DNA of 64,000 bases from Micromonospora sp045209745 (GTDB lineage Bacteria > Actinomycetota > Actinomycetes > Mycobacteriales > Micromonosporaceae), in the NCBI RefSeq assembly GCF_045209745.1, contig NZ_CP109273.1, positions 930,001-994,000 on the forward strand. The letters are read 5' to 3'. The translations under genes were made by a program, and so were the position numbers. Under the pieces are notes generated by a model, which searched no databases, was not told the DNA's origin, and was given only the letters and a program-made list of their open reading frames with translations. Position 1 is the first letter of the stretch; each line of letters starts with the position of its first letter. Positions 45,858 through 54,213 of this stretch are shown here, in pieces.

Positions 45858-46163
45858 GGTGCGGGCTACCTCCGTCGGTTGCTGTCGCTGATCGGCGGCG
45901 CGGCGCGGGCTGCGAGGACCGCCCGCCGCCGCCGGCCGGGAGCCGGCCGCGCGCACGCCATCATCAATCCTGACAGGTACGGCGCGCTTCGCCCACATCA
46001 CCCCGCCCCAGGAGTACGCGGGCGAGCCGCTGTCGACAAGATCACCTTTAGGATTCGGCGCAGACGAGGCGGGTAGGAGACTCCGGCACGGGGCACCAGA
46101 CGCCGCAGCTACGCTCAGTACGCTCATCGCGGTGGACCCGTCAGCACCCGGAGGTGGCCGATC
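45858..46163. other. intergenic region between divergent ettA and otsA
   Basis: 306 nt without a gene. It must hold the promoters of both ettA and the otsA operon, but I could not pick convincing -35/-10 pairs. The only clear site is the GGAGGTGG ribosome binding site of otsA at 46150-46157. No strong inverted repeat is seen. Confidence 0.6.
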
Positions 46164-47564
46164 GTGACCGTCCGTAGTTCCTTTGTCGTAGTGGCGAATC
46201 GTCTGCCGGTCGACGAGGTGAGCACACCCGAGGGACGGCAGTGGCGGCGCAGCCCCGGCGGGCTGGTCACCGCGCTGCATCCCGTTCTCGCCGAACACCA
46301 GGGCACCTGGGTCGGCTGGGCCGGTGGCACCGGCGCAGCCCCGGAGCCGTTCGACCTGGAGGGGATCCGACTGCACCCGGTCCCCCTCAGCGCCGAGGAG
46401 TTGGAGCGCTACTACGAGGGCCAGTCCAACGCGACGATCTGGCCGCTCTACCACGACGCGGTGGAGACGCCGGCCTACAAGCGCCGGTGGCGGGAGGCGT
46501 ACCGCCTGGTCAACGCGCGGTTCGCGGAGGCCGCGGCGGACGTGGCGGCCGAGGGCGCGACGGTCTGGGTGCAGGACTACCAGCTCCAGTTGGTCCCGGC
46601 GATGCTCCGTGAGCTGCGCCCGGACCTGCGGATCGGGTTCTTCCTGCACATCCCGTTTCCGCCGATCGAGCTGTTCATGCAGATGCCGTTCCGCACCGAG
46701 ATCCTGCGCGGCCTGCTCGGCGCCGACCTGGTCGGTTTCCAGCAGCGGCTGGCCGCGCAGAACTTCGTCCGGCTGGCCCGGCACCTGCTCGGGCTGCGCT
46801 ACGAGGGGCAGATGATCCAGGTCGACGGTCGGCAGGTGAAGGCGGGCGCCTTCCCCATCTCGATCGACACCCAGGAGATGGAGCGGATGGCCGCCGACCC
46901 GGCGATCCAGGCCCGGGCCAAGCAGATTCGCGCCGAGTTGGGCGACCCGAAGACGATCATCCTGGGCGTGGACCGGCTGGATTACACCAAGGGCATCGAG
47001 TTGCGCCTCAAGGCCTTCCGCGAACTGTTGGCTGACGGAAAGTTGACAGTCCCGGACGCGGTTATGGTGCAGGTGGCCACACCCAGCCGAGAGCGCGTCG
47101 AGCACTACCAGGCACTTCGGGTCAAGGTAGAACGCGAGGTTGGTCGGATCAATGGCGAATTCGGCAGGGTCGGCGTGCCTGCGGTGCATTACCTGCATCA
47201 GTCGTACAGTCGCAGTGAGCTGGCCGCGATGTATGTCGCTGCCGATGTGATGATGGTGACCCCGCTGCGAGACGGTATGAATCTGGTCGCCAAGGAGTAT
47301 GTCGCGTCGCGCGCCGACCAGGGTGGCGCGCTCGTGCTCAGTGAGTTCGCTGGCGCCGCAACGGAGCTGCGCCAGGCCTTTTTGTGTAACCCGCACGATC
47401 CGGACGCGGTCAAGGACGCCCTGCTCCGGGCAGTGCACGTGGAGAAAACCGAGGCACGCCGCCGGATGCGGACAATGCAACGTCACCTGCGTACCCACGA
47501 CGTGGGCCACTGGGCCACCTCTTTCCTCTCCGAACTTGGAGTTTCCGAGGCGGAGGCCCAGTGA
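46164..47564 (+). CDS. otsA: trehalose-6-phosphate synthase
   Basis: A 466-residue GT20 glycosyltransferase making trehalose-6-phosphate from UDP- or GDP-glucose and glucose-6-phosphate. Visible blocks are VVVANRLPV at the N-terminus, SPGGLVTALHP, VWVQDYQLQLVPAMLRE, FFLHIPFPP, GVDRLDYTKGI and VTPLRDGMNLVAKEYV. GTG 46164 has GGAGGTGG 6 nt upstream. It overlaps the OtsB-GH15 gene by 4 nt (GTGA), so both products are made together. Confidence 0.96.
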   Translation: MTVRSSFVVVANRLPVDEVSTPEGRQWRRSPGGLVTALHPVLAEHQGTWVGWAGGTGAAPEPFDLEGIRLHPVPLSAEELERYYEGQSNATIWPLYHDAVETPAYKRRWREAYRLVNARFAEAAADVAAEGATVWVQDYQLQLVPAMLRELRPDLRIGFFLHIPFPPIELFMQMPFRTEILRGLLGADLVGFQQRLAAQNFVRLARHLLGLRYEGQMIQVDGRQVKAGAFPISIDTQEMERMAADPAIQARAKQIRAELGDPKTIILGVDRLDYTKGIELRLKAFRELLADGKLTVPDAVMVQVATPSRERVEHYQALRVKVEREVGRINGEFGRVGVPAVHYLHQSYSRSELAAMYVAADVMMVTPLRDGMNLVAKEYVASRADQGGALVLSEFAGAATELRQAFLCNPHDPDAVKDALLRAVHVEKTEARRRMRTMQRHLRTHDVGHWATSFLSELGVSEAEAQ

Positions 47565-50167
47565 ACACGACCGTCAACGATGGAGCGGCAATGGACACCG
47601 GGGTGATGGACCCCGAGCTGCGCTCCGCCATCGGCCGGATAGCCCGGGTTCCCCAGCTCCTGATCGCCTGTGACTATGACGGCACGCTGGCGCCGATCGT
47701 CGAGGACCCGAGCACGGCCGTCCCGCTACCCGAGTCGGTGGCCGCGGTTCGCGCGCTCGCCGCGCTGCCGCAGACCACCGTGGCGGTCGTCTCCGGCCGG
47801 GCACTGCGCGACCTGGCCGCACTCTCCCGGCTGCCCAGCGAGGTGCACCTCGTCGGCAGCCACGGCTCCGAGTTCGACATCGGCTTCGTCGAGCGGCTCT
47901 CCCCCGAGCTGGTCGCGGTGCGCACCCAGGTCCGGAACGCGCTGCGCGAGATCGCCTCCGAGCACCCTGGCGTCCGGCTGGAACGCAAGCCGGCCAGCGT
48001 CGCGATGCACACGCGCGGGGTCGATCCGCAGGTGGCAGCCGCAGCCATCGAGGCGGTCCGCAATGGCCCGGCCACCTTCGACGGCGTCACGGTGACCCAG
48101 GGCAAGGAGGTCATCGAGCTCTCCGTCGTGGCCACCCACAAGGGCACCGCGGTCGACCAACTGCGGACCCAGCTCGCCTCCAGCGCGGTGCTGTTCATCG
48201 GCGACGACATCACCGACGAGAACGCGTTCGGCCACCTGCAAGGTCCCGACCTTGGCATCAAGATCGGCCCCGGGGACACCCAGGCCGGCTACCGGGTGGC
48301 CGACCCGCTGGAGGCTGCGCGCACGCTGGCGCTGCTGCTGGAAACCCGGCGGCACTGGCTGTTCGGCGAGCGGGCGGTGCCGATCGAGCGGCATTCCATG
48401 CTGGCCAACGGTCGTACCGTCGCACTGCTCACCCCCGAAGCCAAGGTGAGCTGGCTCTGCCACCCCAAACCGGACTCGGCGGCGATCTTCGCCGACCTGG
48501 TCGGTGGCAGCCCGGCCGGTCACTTCAGCGTCGCCCCGGAACGTGGCGGCATCCCGCTGGGCCAGCGCTACCGCTCCGGCACGATGACCGTGGAAACCCG
48601 GTGGTCCGGGCTCACCGTCACCGACTGGCTGGACAAGCCGGCCCGGGAGACCACCCCGGACGGCCCGGCGGTCGTCACCGGTGACTCGACCCTGGTCCGG
48701 GTGCTCACCGGCAGTGGCAAGGCCCGGGTGGAGTTCGCGCCGAGGCCCGAGTTCGGTCAGGTCGCCGTGCAGTTGCAGCCGCTCGGCGACGGCCTGCTGG
48801 TGCTCGGCTCCAACGAACCGGTCGCGCTCTACTCCCCCGGCCTGCAGTGGGAGGTCGGCAACGACGGGGGGTACGAGACCGCCAAGTCGGTCGTTGACCT
48901 CTCCGCCGCCGGCGGGCAGGTCGTGCTGGAGCTGCGCTTCGGCACGCACAGCCTGGAACACCACCGGGTGCCGATCCACGAGCGGCAGGCCGCTGCCGAG
49001 CAGCCGTGGAAGGACTGGGTGGCGTCGCTACGGCTGCCGTCCACCGCCCGTGACCTGGTCGCCCGCAGCGCGCTCACCCTGCGCGGGCTCTGCCACGAGG
49101 CCACCGGCTCGATCCTGGCCGCAGCGACCACCTCGCTCCCAGAGGAGCTGGGCGGCGTCCGCAACTGGGACTACCGCTACTGCTGGCTGCGCGACGCCGC
49201 GCTGACCGCCCGCGCGCTGGTCGATCTGGGCTCCGTCGAGGAGGCCGAGGCGCTGCTGCGCTGGGTGGACGGCTGCATCGAGCGCACCGGCGGTCACCCG
49301 GAGCGACTGCATCCGCTCTACACGATCGACGGCTACGAGCTGGGTGCCGAGGCGGTCATCGACACGCTGCCCGGGTATGCCGGCTCCCGGCCGGTCCGGG
49401 TCGGCAACCTCGCCAACCACCAGTTGCAGCTGGACGTCTTCGGCCCGATCGCCGACCTGATCGCGGCTGTAGCCGACGCTCGCGGCTCGGTCCGCGACGA
49501 CGAGTGGCGAGTCCTGGAGAACATGGTCGAGGCGGTCCGTCGGCGCTGGCACGAGCCCGACCACGGCATCTGGGAGGCCCGGCTGCCACCTCGGCACCAC
49601 GTCTTCTCCAAGGTGATGTGCTGGATGACCGTCGACCGGGCGCTGCACGTGATGCGCGAGCACGGCGGCGAGGACCGGCCCGAGTGGAAGGATCTGCGCG
49701 ACCGCATCGGCGCCAACGTGCTGGAGCACGGCTGGCACTCCGACGTCGAGGCTTACAGCGTCGCGTACGGGGACGAGGACATGGATGCCTCGTCGCTCTG
49801 GATCGGGCTCTCCGGCCTGCTCTCGGGTGACGACCCGCGCTTCCTGTCCACCGTCCTCCGGATCGAGGCGGACCTGCGCAGCGGCCCGGTCGTCTACCGC
49901 TACCACTGGGACGACGGCCTGCCCGGCCGTGAGGGCGGTTTCCACATCTGCACGGCGTGGCTGATCGAGGCGTACCTGCGCACCGGCCGCCGCACCGACG
50001 CCGAGGAACTGTTCGCACAGATGGTGCTCACCGCCGGCCCGACCGGGCTGCTCCCCGAGCAGTACGACCCGCTCGCCGAGCGCGGCCTGGGTAACCACCC
50101 GCAGGCCTACAGCCACCTCGGTCTGATCCGCTGCGCCCTGCTGCTGGACAACATGCTCAAGCAGTAG
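47561..50167 (+). CDS. otsB: fused trehalose-6-phosphate phosphatase and GH15 glycoside hydrolase
   Basis: An 868-residue two-domain protein. Residues 30-265 are an OtsB-type HAD phosphatase: DYDGTLAP with Asp38 and Asp40, VVSGRALRDLA, and FIGDDITDENAFG near 212. Residues 270-868 form a GH15 domain of the glucoamylase/trehalase type: VRNWDYRYCWLRDAALT, SSLWIGLSG, EGGFHICTAWLIEAYL and LLPEQYDP with the likely catalytic Glu. Actinobacterial GH15 enzymes include a trehalase, so one polypeptide may both make trehalose and break it. The otsA gene overlaps it upstream. Confidence 0.93.
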   Translation: MNTTVNDGAAMDTGVMDPELRSAIGRIARVPQLLIACDYDGTLAPIVEDPSTAVPLPESVAAVRALAALPQTTVAVVSGRALRDLAALSRLPSEVHLVGSHGSEFDIGFVERLSPELVAVRTQVRNALREIASEHPGVRLERKPASVAMHTRGVDPQVAAAAIEAVRNGPATFDGVTVTQGKEVIELSVVATHKGTAVDQLRTQLASSAVLFIGDDITDENAFGHLQGPDLGIKIGPGDTQAGYRVADPLEAARTLALLLETRRHWLFGERAVPIERHSMLANGRTVALLTPEAKVSWLCHPKPDSAAIFADLVGGSPAGHFSVAPERGGIPLGQRYRSGTMTVETRWSGLTVTDWLDKPARETTPDGPAVVTGDSTLVRVLTGSGKARVEFAPRPEFGQVAVQLQPLGDGLLVLGSNEPVALYSPGLQWEVGNDGGYETAKSVVDLSAAGGQVVLELRFGTHSLEHHRVPIHERQAAAEQPWKDWVASLRLPSTARDLVARSALTLRGLCHEATGSILAAATTSLPEELGGVRNWDYRYCWLRDAALTARALVDLGSVEEAEALLRWVDGCIERTGGHPERLHPLYTIDGYELGAEAVIDTLPGYAGSRPVRVGNLANHQLQLDVFGPIADLIAAVADARGSVRDDEWRVLENMVEAVRRRWHEPDHGIWEARLPPRHHVFSKVMCWMTVDRALHVMREHGGEDRPEWKDLRDRIGANVLEHGWHSDVEAYSVAYGDEDMDASSLWIGLSGLLSGDDPRFLSTVLRIEADLRSGPVVYRYHWDDGLPGREGGFHICTAWLIEAYLRTGRRTDAEELFAQMVLTAGPTGLLPEQYDPLAERGLGNHPQAYSHLGLIRCALLLDNMLKQ

Positions 50168-50185
50168 TCGATCGCACGTACGACA

Positions 50186-50217
50186 ACGGGGCCGGAGCGC
50201 AAGCGCTCCGGCCCCGT
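50186..50217 (+). terminator. terminator of otsA-otsB unit
   Basis: A 15-bp perfect stem ACGGGGCCGGAGCGC (50186-50200) with 50203-50217 and a minimal AA loop, 19 nt past the stop codon. No T-tract. Confidence 0.8.
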
Positions 50218-50238
50218 CAGCGCGTCGGGGCGGCTTTG

Positions 50239-50511
50239 TCATGTCCGTACGCGCGGACTTACGCGCCTCTGGCGCATCGGCTTCCCGACCACCACGGGTG
50301 CCGGGGCGACGCGCAGCCCGGCTTTCCTGACGTACAGCTCGCGCTTGTCCTTGGCCATCCCCCGCGCGTCGAGCACGTAGCCCGTAACCCACAGCCACCC
50401 GTTATAGGGGTCGACCTCGCCCAGAGACACCAACCGCACCAGCAGCGTCCGGTCCCCGGTGAACTGCACCGAGCAGGCAGGGCCGACGAACACGACGTCT
50501 CCCGGCTTCAT
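50239..50511 (-). CDS. small beta-rich protein, unknown
   Basis: A 90-residue protein starting MKPGDVVFVGPACSVQF. Alternating hydrophobic residues in the first 60 (LLVRLVSLGEVDPYNGWLWVTGYVLD) suggest a small SH3-like barrel; the basic C-terminus contains GKPMRQRRVSPRVRT. Its ATG overlaps the stop of the 50508 gene by 4 nt. It belongs to a cluster of very small overlapping genes that looks like mobile-element cargo in actinomycetes; no integrase is visible. Confidence 0.65.
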   Translation of the reverse strand: MKPGDVVFVGPACSVQFTGDRTLLVRLVSLGEVDPYNGWLWVTGYVLDARGMAKDKRELYVRKAGLRVAPAPVVVGKPMRQRRVSPRVRT

Positions 50512-50720
50512 GGCAGCCACCCGATGAACCTGCGCCGGAGAACGTCGGCCGGAGCCCAGCTCATGTCCTGCCCGGCGGAGATCAGGCAAAGGCTCATGTA
50601 GTAGGCCAGCGCAACCCGGTCGCACCCGCTCAGCAGCTCGGCCCGGCGGATGCCACAGGGCCAAGGCCGGTCGCAGGTCTCGCACAACCAGAGCGGCAGG
50701 ACGGGTCCATGCCTCGTCAT
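50508..50720 (-). CDS. small Cys-containing protein (often misannotated flavin reductase)
   Basis: A 70-residue protein, MTRHGPVLPLWLCETCDRPW, with a CETC pair and a third and later Cys in CGIRR, SGCDR and SLCLI. The pattern LPLWxC..C..PWPC is familiar from short actinomycete proteins that are sometimes labelled flavin reductase without evidence. It may bind a metal. It overlaps both neighbours (4 nt and 1 nt). Confidence 0.6.
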   Translation of the reverse strand: MTRHGPVLPLWLCETCDRPWPCGIRRAELLSGCDRVALAYYMSLCLISAGQDMSWAPADVLRRRFIGWLP

Positions 50721-50902
50721 TAGCTCTCACCCGGCCAGTGACCTCGATTGATCGGGATCCTGTGTCTGGCCCGGCACGGCAACTCATTCCCGCACCTACA
50801 GACGTTGCGCCACCGGATCCACGACCACACCGGCCGATGTCGGCGAGCGAGGGTTAGCGCTACGGCGGCCAGATACTCCGCATAGGAGACCCGTCGTGTC
50901 AT
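50720..50902 (-). CDS. very small basic protein, unknown
   Basis: A 60-residue Arg-rich protein (MTRRVSYAEYLAAVALTLARRH) with two Cys pairs region CRCGNELPCRARH that could bind a metal. It is the first gene of the three-gene overlapping unit: its TAA stop overlaps the next ATG by one base. The palindrome at 50931-50958 lies just upstream and is probably its operator. Confidence 0.55.
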   Translation of the reverse strand: MTRRVSYAEYLAAVALTLARRHRPVWSWIRWRNVCRCGNELPCRARHRIPINRGHWPGES

Positions 50903-50930
50903 TCGTCCATCGCATCACAAGCAGGTGCCC

Positions 50931-50958
50931 TCGTACAACCCCCTGAGGAGTTGTACGA
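50931..50958. promoter_or_regulatory. 9-bp inverted repeat between divergent small genes
   Basis: TCGTACAAC (50931-50939) and its exact inverse GTTGTACGA (50950-50958) are separated by 10 nt. The repeat is placed between the divergent starts at 50902 and 51004, about 28 nt upstream of the former, as expected of an operator for a dimeric HTH repressor. Confidence 0.7.
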
Positions 50959-50991
50959 CCCAGTATCGTCTGGGGCACTCCCCCTGGGCCA

Positions 50992-50997
50992 TAGCGT
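50992..50997 (+). promoter_or_regulatory. -10 box for leaderless HTH gene transcript
   Basis: TAGCGT lies 6 nt before GTG 51004. Confidence 0.45.
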
Positions 50998-51003
50998 CAG
51001 GTT

Positions 51004-51195
51004 GTGGAGCTGCTTGGGCTGGATGAGATCCGCGATCTGCTTGGCGGGATCAGCAAGCAGCGCGCCACGATCATCGTGGGCCGCAAGGGATTCCCCGACC
51101 CCCTCGCCACCTTGAAGATGGGCCGCGTCTGGGACGGCAAAGCCGTGCGGGCTTGGATCGCCAAGAACCGGCCCAGCCCAGCTGACGAGGACTGA
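51004..51195 (+). CDS. small helix-turn-helix protein, AlpA/excisionase-like
   Basis: A 63-residue DNA-binding protein. The MerR-like winged HTH of the AlpA/Xis type reads LLGLDEIRDLLGGISKQRATIIVGRKGFPDPLATLKMGRVWDGKAVRAWI. It is nearly only that domain, with a short acidic tail. Such proteins control excision or expression of integrated elements, or act as chromosomal regulators. The leaderless -10 box supports GTG 51004. Confidence 0.75.
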   Translation: MELLGLDEIRDLLGGISKQRATIIVGRKGFPDPLATLKMGRVWDGKAVRAWIAKNRPSPADED

Positions 51196-51246
51196 CCAGG
51201 CGCCAAAAAAATGCAGGTCACTGCACTGGCTACCGCAAAACGTCCG

Positions 51247-51453
51247 CTAGCTGATCAAGGCCTGTGGCGAAGCCACAACCCCTGACCGGAACAAGTCCCC
51301 GAGTTCCTTGAGCACGGCGGGCAGGCGATCCGGCGGGATCTTGTAGATCGCCATCACAGCGACAATCAGTCTCGGCACGGTGTAGACCACGGCGAGCACA
51401 ATCAGCGCCCAAGGTCCAGCAGCCAGAACCAGCTCAAGATTCGCGAGCCCCAC
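51247..51453 (-). CDS. small membrane protein, unknown
   Basis: A 68-residue protein with one long hydrophobic stretch (about residues 8-35, LVLAAGPWALIVLAVVYTVPRLIVAVMAIY) and a polar C-terminal half (PDRLPAVLKELGDLFRSG). GTG 51453 has GGGAGGGGG upstream. It lies convergent to the HTH gene. Related single- or two-pass small proteins occur in actinomycete genetic elements; function unknown. Confidence 0.65.
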   Translation of the reverse strand: MGLANLELVLAAGPWALIVLAVVYTVPRLIVAVMAIYKIPPDRLPAVLKELGDLFRSGVVASPQALIS

Positions 51454-51492
51454 TTCATACCCCCTCCCTTGTCGGGCGAGGGTGCGTCAACC

Positions 51493-51526
51493 CAGCCCGG
51501 CCAGTGCGTCAACACTGGTCTGGCTG
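51493..51526. repeat. interrupted hairpin beside small membrane gene
   Basis: CAGCC (51493-51497) pairs with 51522-51526 and CCAGTG (51501-51506) with CACTGG (51513-51518), with a 3 x 3 internal loop. The sequence GTGCGTCAAC occurs twice here (51482 and 51504). It is upstream of the 51453 start, not downstream. Confidence 0.6.
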
Positions 51527-51691
51527 AGTCCGCGTTCCGGCGATCGTGGATCTCAGTCCCCGAAACGGCACTCCCGTCTCAGGTCTTGCTGATGGTGCTA
51601 CCTGCCAACTCGGTACGGGTATAACTGGGCAGCCCTGCCGCCGGAGCACAGAGCGCCACCAATATATTCTCGTGGCCAACCTTTGCGCCGT

Positions 51692-51719
51692 CTGCTCTAT
51701 ATCTGCTTTATATAGGCAG
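51692..51719. repeat. AT-rich hairpin in non-coding region
   Basis: CTGC-T-CTATAT (51692-51702) pairs with ATATAGGCAG (51710-51719) apart from one bulged T. It stands out as AT-rich in a very GC-rich chromosome. Confidence 0.6.
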
Positions 51720-51792
51720 GCTGACCCGAGGGGGCATCCCGCCATTGCGGCTCGGATGGTCCCGGTGGGGAGCGTACACGGCCTACGCCCAT

Positions 51793-51863
51793 GCTTTGCT
51801 CTGCTTCACTCCACGCAACACAAACATCTTCGCCGTGTTGCCTCGGGTGAAGCAGAGCAAAGC
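51793..51863. repeat. bipartite 71-nt inverted repeat
   Basis: A 17-bp perfect outer stem, GCTTTGCTCTGCTTCAC (51793-51809) with 51847-51863, encloses a 5 x 5 internal loop, then a 7-bp stem GCAACAC (51815-51821) with 51835-51841 and a 13-nt loop. Thus a 29-nt unit occurs twice in opposite orientation. It may be a dispersed repeat or an RNA structure. It lies 72 nt before the end of the convergent-side cysG/cobA gene and could also act as its terminator. Confidence 0.8.
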
Positions 51864-51934
51864 GTGCCCAGGGGTCGTCCGATCCCCGTGCCGGCGGCGC
51901 CACCCAGGGCGCCGGAGCCCGCACGCCCGCTCCC

Positions 51935-53140
51935 TCACCCGTCGAGTGCACCCACCACGTCACCCACCACCACGACGGCGGGCGGGCGCAGGCCGGCGGT
52001 GAGCACGTCGGCGGCCACCGCGCCCAGGGTGGACCGCAGCGCCCGTTGCGCGCCGGTGGTCGCCTCCTGGACGACGGCGGCCGGCGTCTGCGGCGACCGA
52101 CCGTGCGCGATCAGGGTCGCCGTGATGGCGGCGAGGTTCTTCAACCCCATCAGGATCACCAGGGTGCCGCGCAGACCGGCGAGGGCCTCCCACTGCACCA
52201 GCGAGGCCGGCGAGTCGGGTGCCAGGTGCCCGGAGACCACGGTGAACTCATGCGCCACCCCCCGGTGGGTGACCGGAATGCCGGCCGCCGCCGGGGCTGC
52301 GATCGAGCTGGTCACCCCCGGCACGACGGTCACCGGTACGCCGGCAGCCGCGCAGGCCAGCAACTCCTCACCGCCCCGCCCGAAGACGTACGGGTCGCCG
52401 CCCTTGAGCCGGACCACGAACGCACCAGCCAGAGCGCGGTCGACCAGGATCTGGTTGATCTCTTCCTGCGCCCGGGACGGGCCGTAGGGGATCTTCGAGG
52501 CGTCCACCAGCTCGACGTCGGGGCGCAACTCGTCCAGGAGCAGCCCGGGCACCAGCCGGTCAGCGACCACCACGTCGGCCTCGGTGAGCAGCCGCCAGCC
52601 CTTCACGGTGATCAGCTCCGGATCACCTGGCCCCGCCCCGACCAGCGCCACTCGGCCCTGCGTCGGGGTGCCGCCGCCCGGCTTCGCAGGGACGGCGAGG
52701 AGGTCGCGGATCGCGTCCCGGACGGTCATCGCACGGCGGGGGTCGCCGCCGCCGAGCACCGCCACGGTGACCGGGCCGTGCCGGGTGACGGCCGGGGTCC
52801 AGGCCGTGGCGGCCGTCCGGTCGTCGGCCCGGACGCAGAAGATCCGCCGTTCGGCGGCGGCGACGCTGACCGACTCCGCCGCGGCCGGGTCGTCGATCGC
52901 GACCTGGACCAGCCACGCCCCATCCAGGTCCTCGGGCGCGAACCGGCGCGGCACCCAGCGCAGCCGACCCGCGTCGGCCCGGGCGCGCAGCGCCGGGGTC
53001 AGCTCCGGTGCCACCAGCAGGACGTCCGCGCCGGCGTCCAGCAACGCGGGCACGCGCCGGGTGGCGACCGCGCCACCGCCCACCACGACCACCCGCCGCC
53101 CGTCGAGCCGCAAACCGAGGGGGTACGGATTGGTGGTCAC
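51935..53140 (-). CDS. fused precorrin-2 dehydrogenase and uroporphyrinogen-III C-methyltransferase
   Basis: A 401-residue fusion serving sirohaem and cobalamin synthesis. Residues 1-150 are a CysG N-terminal/Met8-like NAD domain with VVVVGGGAVATRRVPALLDAGA. From about 165 a SUMT domain begins (GRVALVGAGPGDPELITVKG) and continues with VRLKGGDPYVFGRGGEE and VPGVTSSIAAPAAAGIPVTHRG. The order matches other actinobacterial fusions but lacks the middle dimerisation part of full CysG. GTG 53140 overlaps the cobT stop by 4 nt. Confidence 0.93.
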   Translation of the reverse strand: MTTNPYPLGLRLDGRRVVVVGGGAVATRRVPALLDAGADVLLVAPELTPALRARADAGRLRWVPRRFAPEDLDGAWLVQVAIDDPAAAESVSVAAAERRIFCVRADDRTAATAWTPAVTRHGPVTVAVLGGGDPRRAMTVRDAIRDLLAVPAKPGGGTPTQGRVALVGAGPGDPELITVKGWRLLTEADVVVADRLVPGLLLDELRPDVELVDASKIPYGPSRAQEEINQILVDRALAGAFVVRLKGGDPYVFGRGGEELLACAAAGVPVTVVPGVTSSIAAPAAAGIPVTHRGVAHEFTVVSGHLAPDSPASLVQWEALAGLRGTLVILMGLKNLAAITATLIAHGRSPQTPAAVVQEATTGAQRALRSTLGAVAADVLTAGLRPPAVVVVGDVVGALDG

Positions 53141-54213
53141 TTTTCGGCCACACCGGCGGAATCGAAGGTGGCAACCTCGTGCAGCACCCGAACCGCGCCG
53201 GTGACCACGGGCAACGCCAGCAGCGCACCGGTGCCCTCGCCGAGGCGCAGCCCCAGGTCGATCAGCGGGTCGAGGCCGAGGTGGCACAGTGCCACCGTCG
53301 CGCCCGGCTCGGGCGAGCGGTGGCCGGCGACCATGGCGCAGACCGCGTCCGGGGCGAACGCGGCGGCGGCGAGCGCGGCCGAGACCGCGATCACGCCGTC
53401 CAGCAGCACCGGCGTGCGGCGGGCCGCGGCACCCAGGATCAGCCCGGCCAGGGCGGCATGCTCCAGGCCACCGACGGCGGCCAGGACACCCAGTGGGTCG
53501 GCCGGGTCGGGCGCGTGTCGGGCCAGCGCGGCCCGCACCACCCCCACCTTGCGGGCGTACGTCGGGTCATCGACCCCGGTGCCCCGGCCGGTGGTGTCGA
53601 GCGGGTCGGCACCGGTGAACGCGGCGATCAGTGCCGCGGCCGGGGTGGTGTTGCCGATGCCCATGTCGCCGGTGAGCAGGATGCCGGCCCCGGCGTCGAT
53701 CAGCTCGTCGGCGGTCCGGATTCCGGTCCGCACCGCCGCCAGCGCCTCGTCCCGGGTGAGTGCGGCGGTCACCGCGAGGTCGCGGGTGCCCCGGCGGACG
53801 GACGCGACGACAAGTCGGGGCGCGGACGGGTCGAGGACGGCGGGCTGAGCGGGCAGGGGGTTGGCCACACCGACGTCGACCACGGTGACCGAGGCGCCGG
53901 CCTGCCGGGCGAACGCGTTGACCACCGCCCCGCCGGCCAGGAAGTTGCCGATCATCTGCCCGGTGACCTCCTGCGGCCATGGGCTCACCCCTTGGGCGTG
54001 CACCCCGTGGTCACCGGCGAAGATCGCCACTGCGGCCGGCTCGGGCAGCGGTGGCGGGCAGGCCCCGGCCAGGCCGGCGAGGCGTACCGAAAGCTCCTCC
54101 AGCGCGCCCAGCGAGCCCGCCGGCTTGGTCAGCCGGCCGTGCAGCTCGCGGGCGGCGGCCATGGCCGTTTCGTCCGCCGGGCGGATCGCCGCGATCGTGG
54201 TCTCCAGCATCAT
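53137..54213 (-). CDS. cobT: nicotinate-nucleotide--dimethylbenzimidazole phosphoribosyltransferase
   Basis: A 358-residue CobT enzyme making alpha-ribazole phosphate for the lower ligand of cobalamin. Blocks visible: LHGRLTKPAGSLGALEELSVRLAG, IFAGDHGVHAQGVSPWPQEVTGQM, LLTGDMGIGNTTPAAA, and VLLDGVIAVSAALAAAAFAP. The catalytic Glu region is the C-terminal ALCHLGLDPLIDLGLRLGEGTGA. Its start codon overlaps the cobC-like stop by 4 nt; two adjacent ATG codons exist. Confidence 0.95.
   Translation of the reverse strand: MMLETTIAAIRPADETAMAAARELHGRLTKPAGSLGALEELSVRLAGLAGACPPPLPEPAAVAIFAGDHGVHAQGVSPWPQEVTGQMIGNFLAGGAVVNAFARQAGASVTVVDVGVANPLPAQPAVLDPSAPRLVVASVRRGTRDLAVTAALTRDEALAAVRTGIRTADELIDAGAGILLTGDMGIGNTTPAAALIAAFTGADPLDTTGRGTGVDDPTYARKVGVVRAALARHAPDPADPLGVLAAVGGLEHAALAGLILGAAARRTPVLLDGVIAVSAALAAAAFAPDAVCAMVAGHRSPEPGATVALCHLGLDPLIDLGLRLGEGTGALLALPVVTGAVRVLHEVATFDSAGVAEK

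Larger units (their letters stand above)
51454..51934. other. non-coding region rich in inverted repeats
   Basis: About 480 nt between a small membrane gene and cysG/cobA with no supportable gene. It contains three inverted repeats listed separately and locally AT-rich stretches (51618-51715). Short open frames here lack protein character. No tRNA fragment, integrase or direct-repeat attachment site was found. Confidence 0.6.

Noticed and set aside
45858..47510. Open frame extending ettA upstream to 47510 on the minus strand
   Set aside because: It runs antisense to the well-supported otsA, has no protein-like composition, and ettA has a clear GTG with GGAGG at 45857.
50231..51934. Integrated mobile element with attachment sites
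   Set aside because: Small HTH and membrane genes suggest it, but no integrase, relaxase, tRNA target or flanking direct repeat was found.
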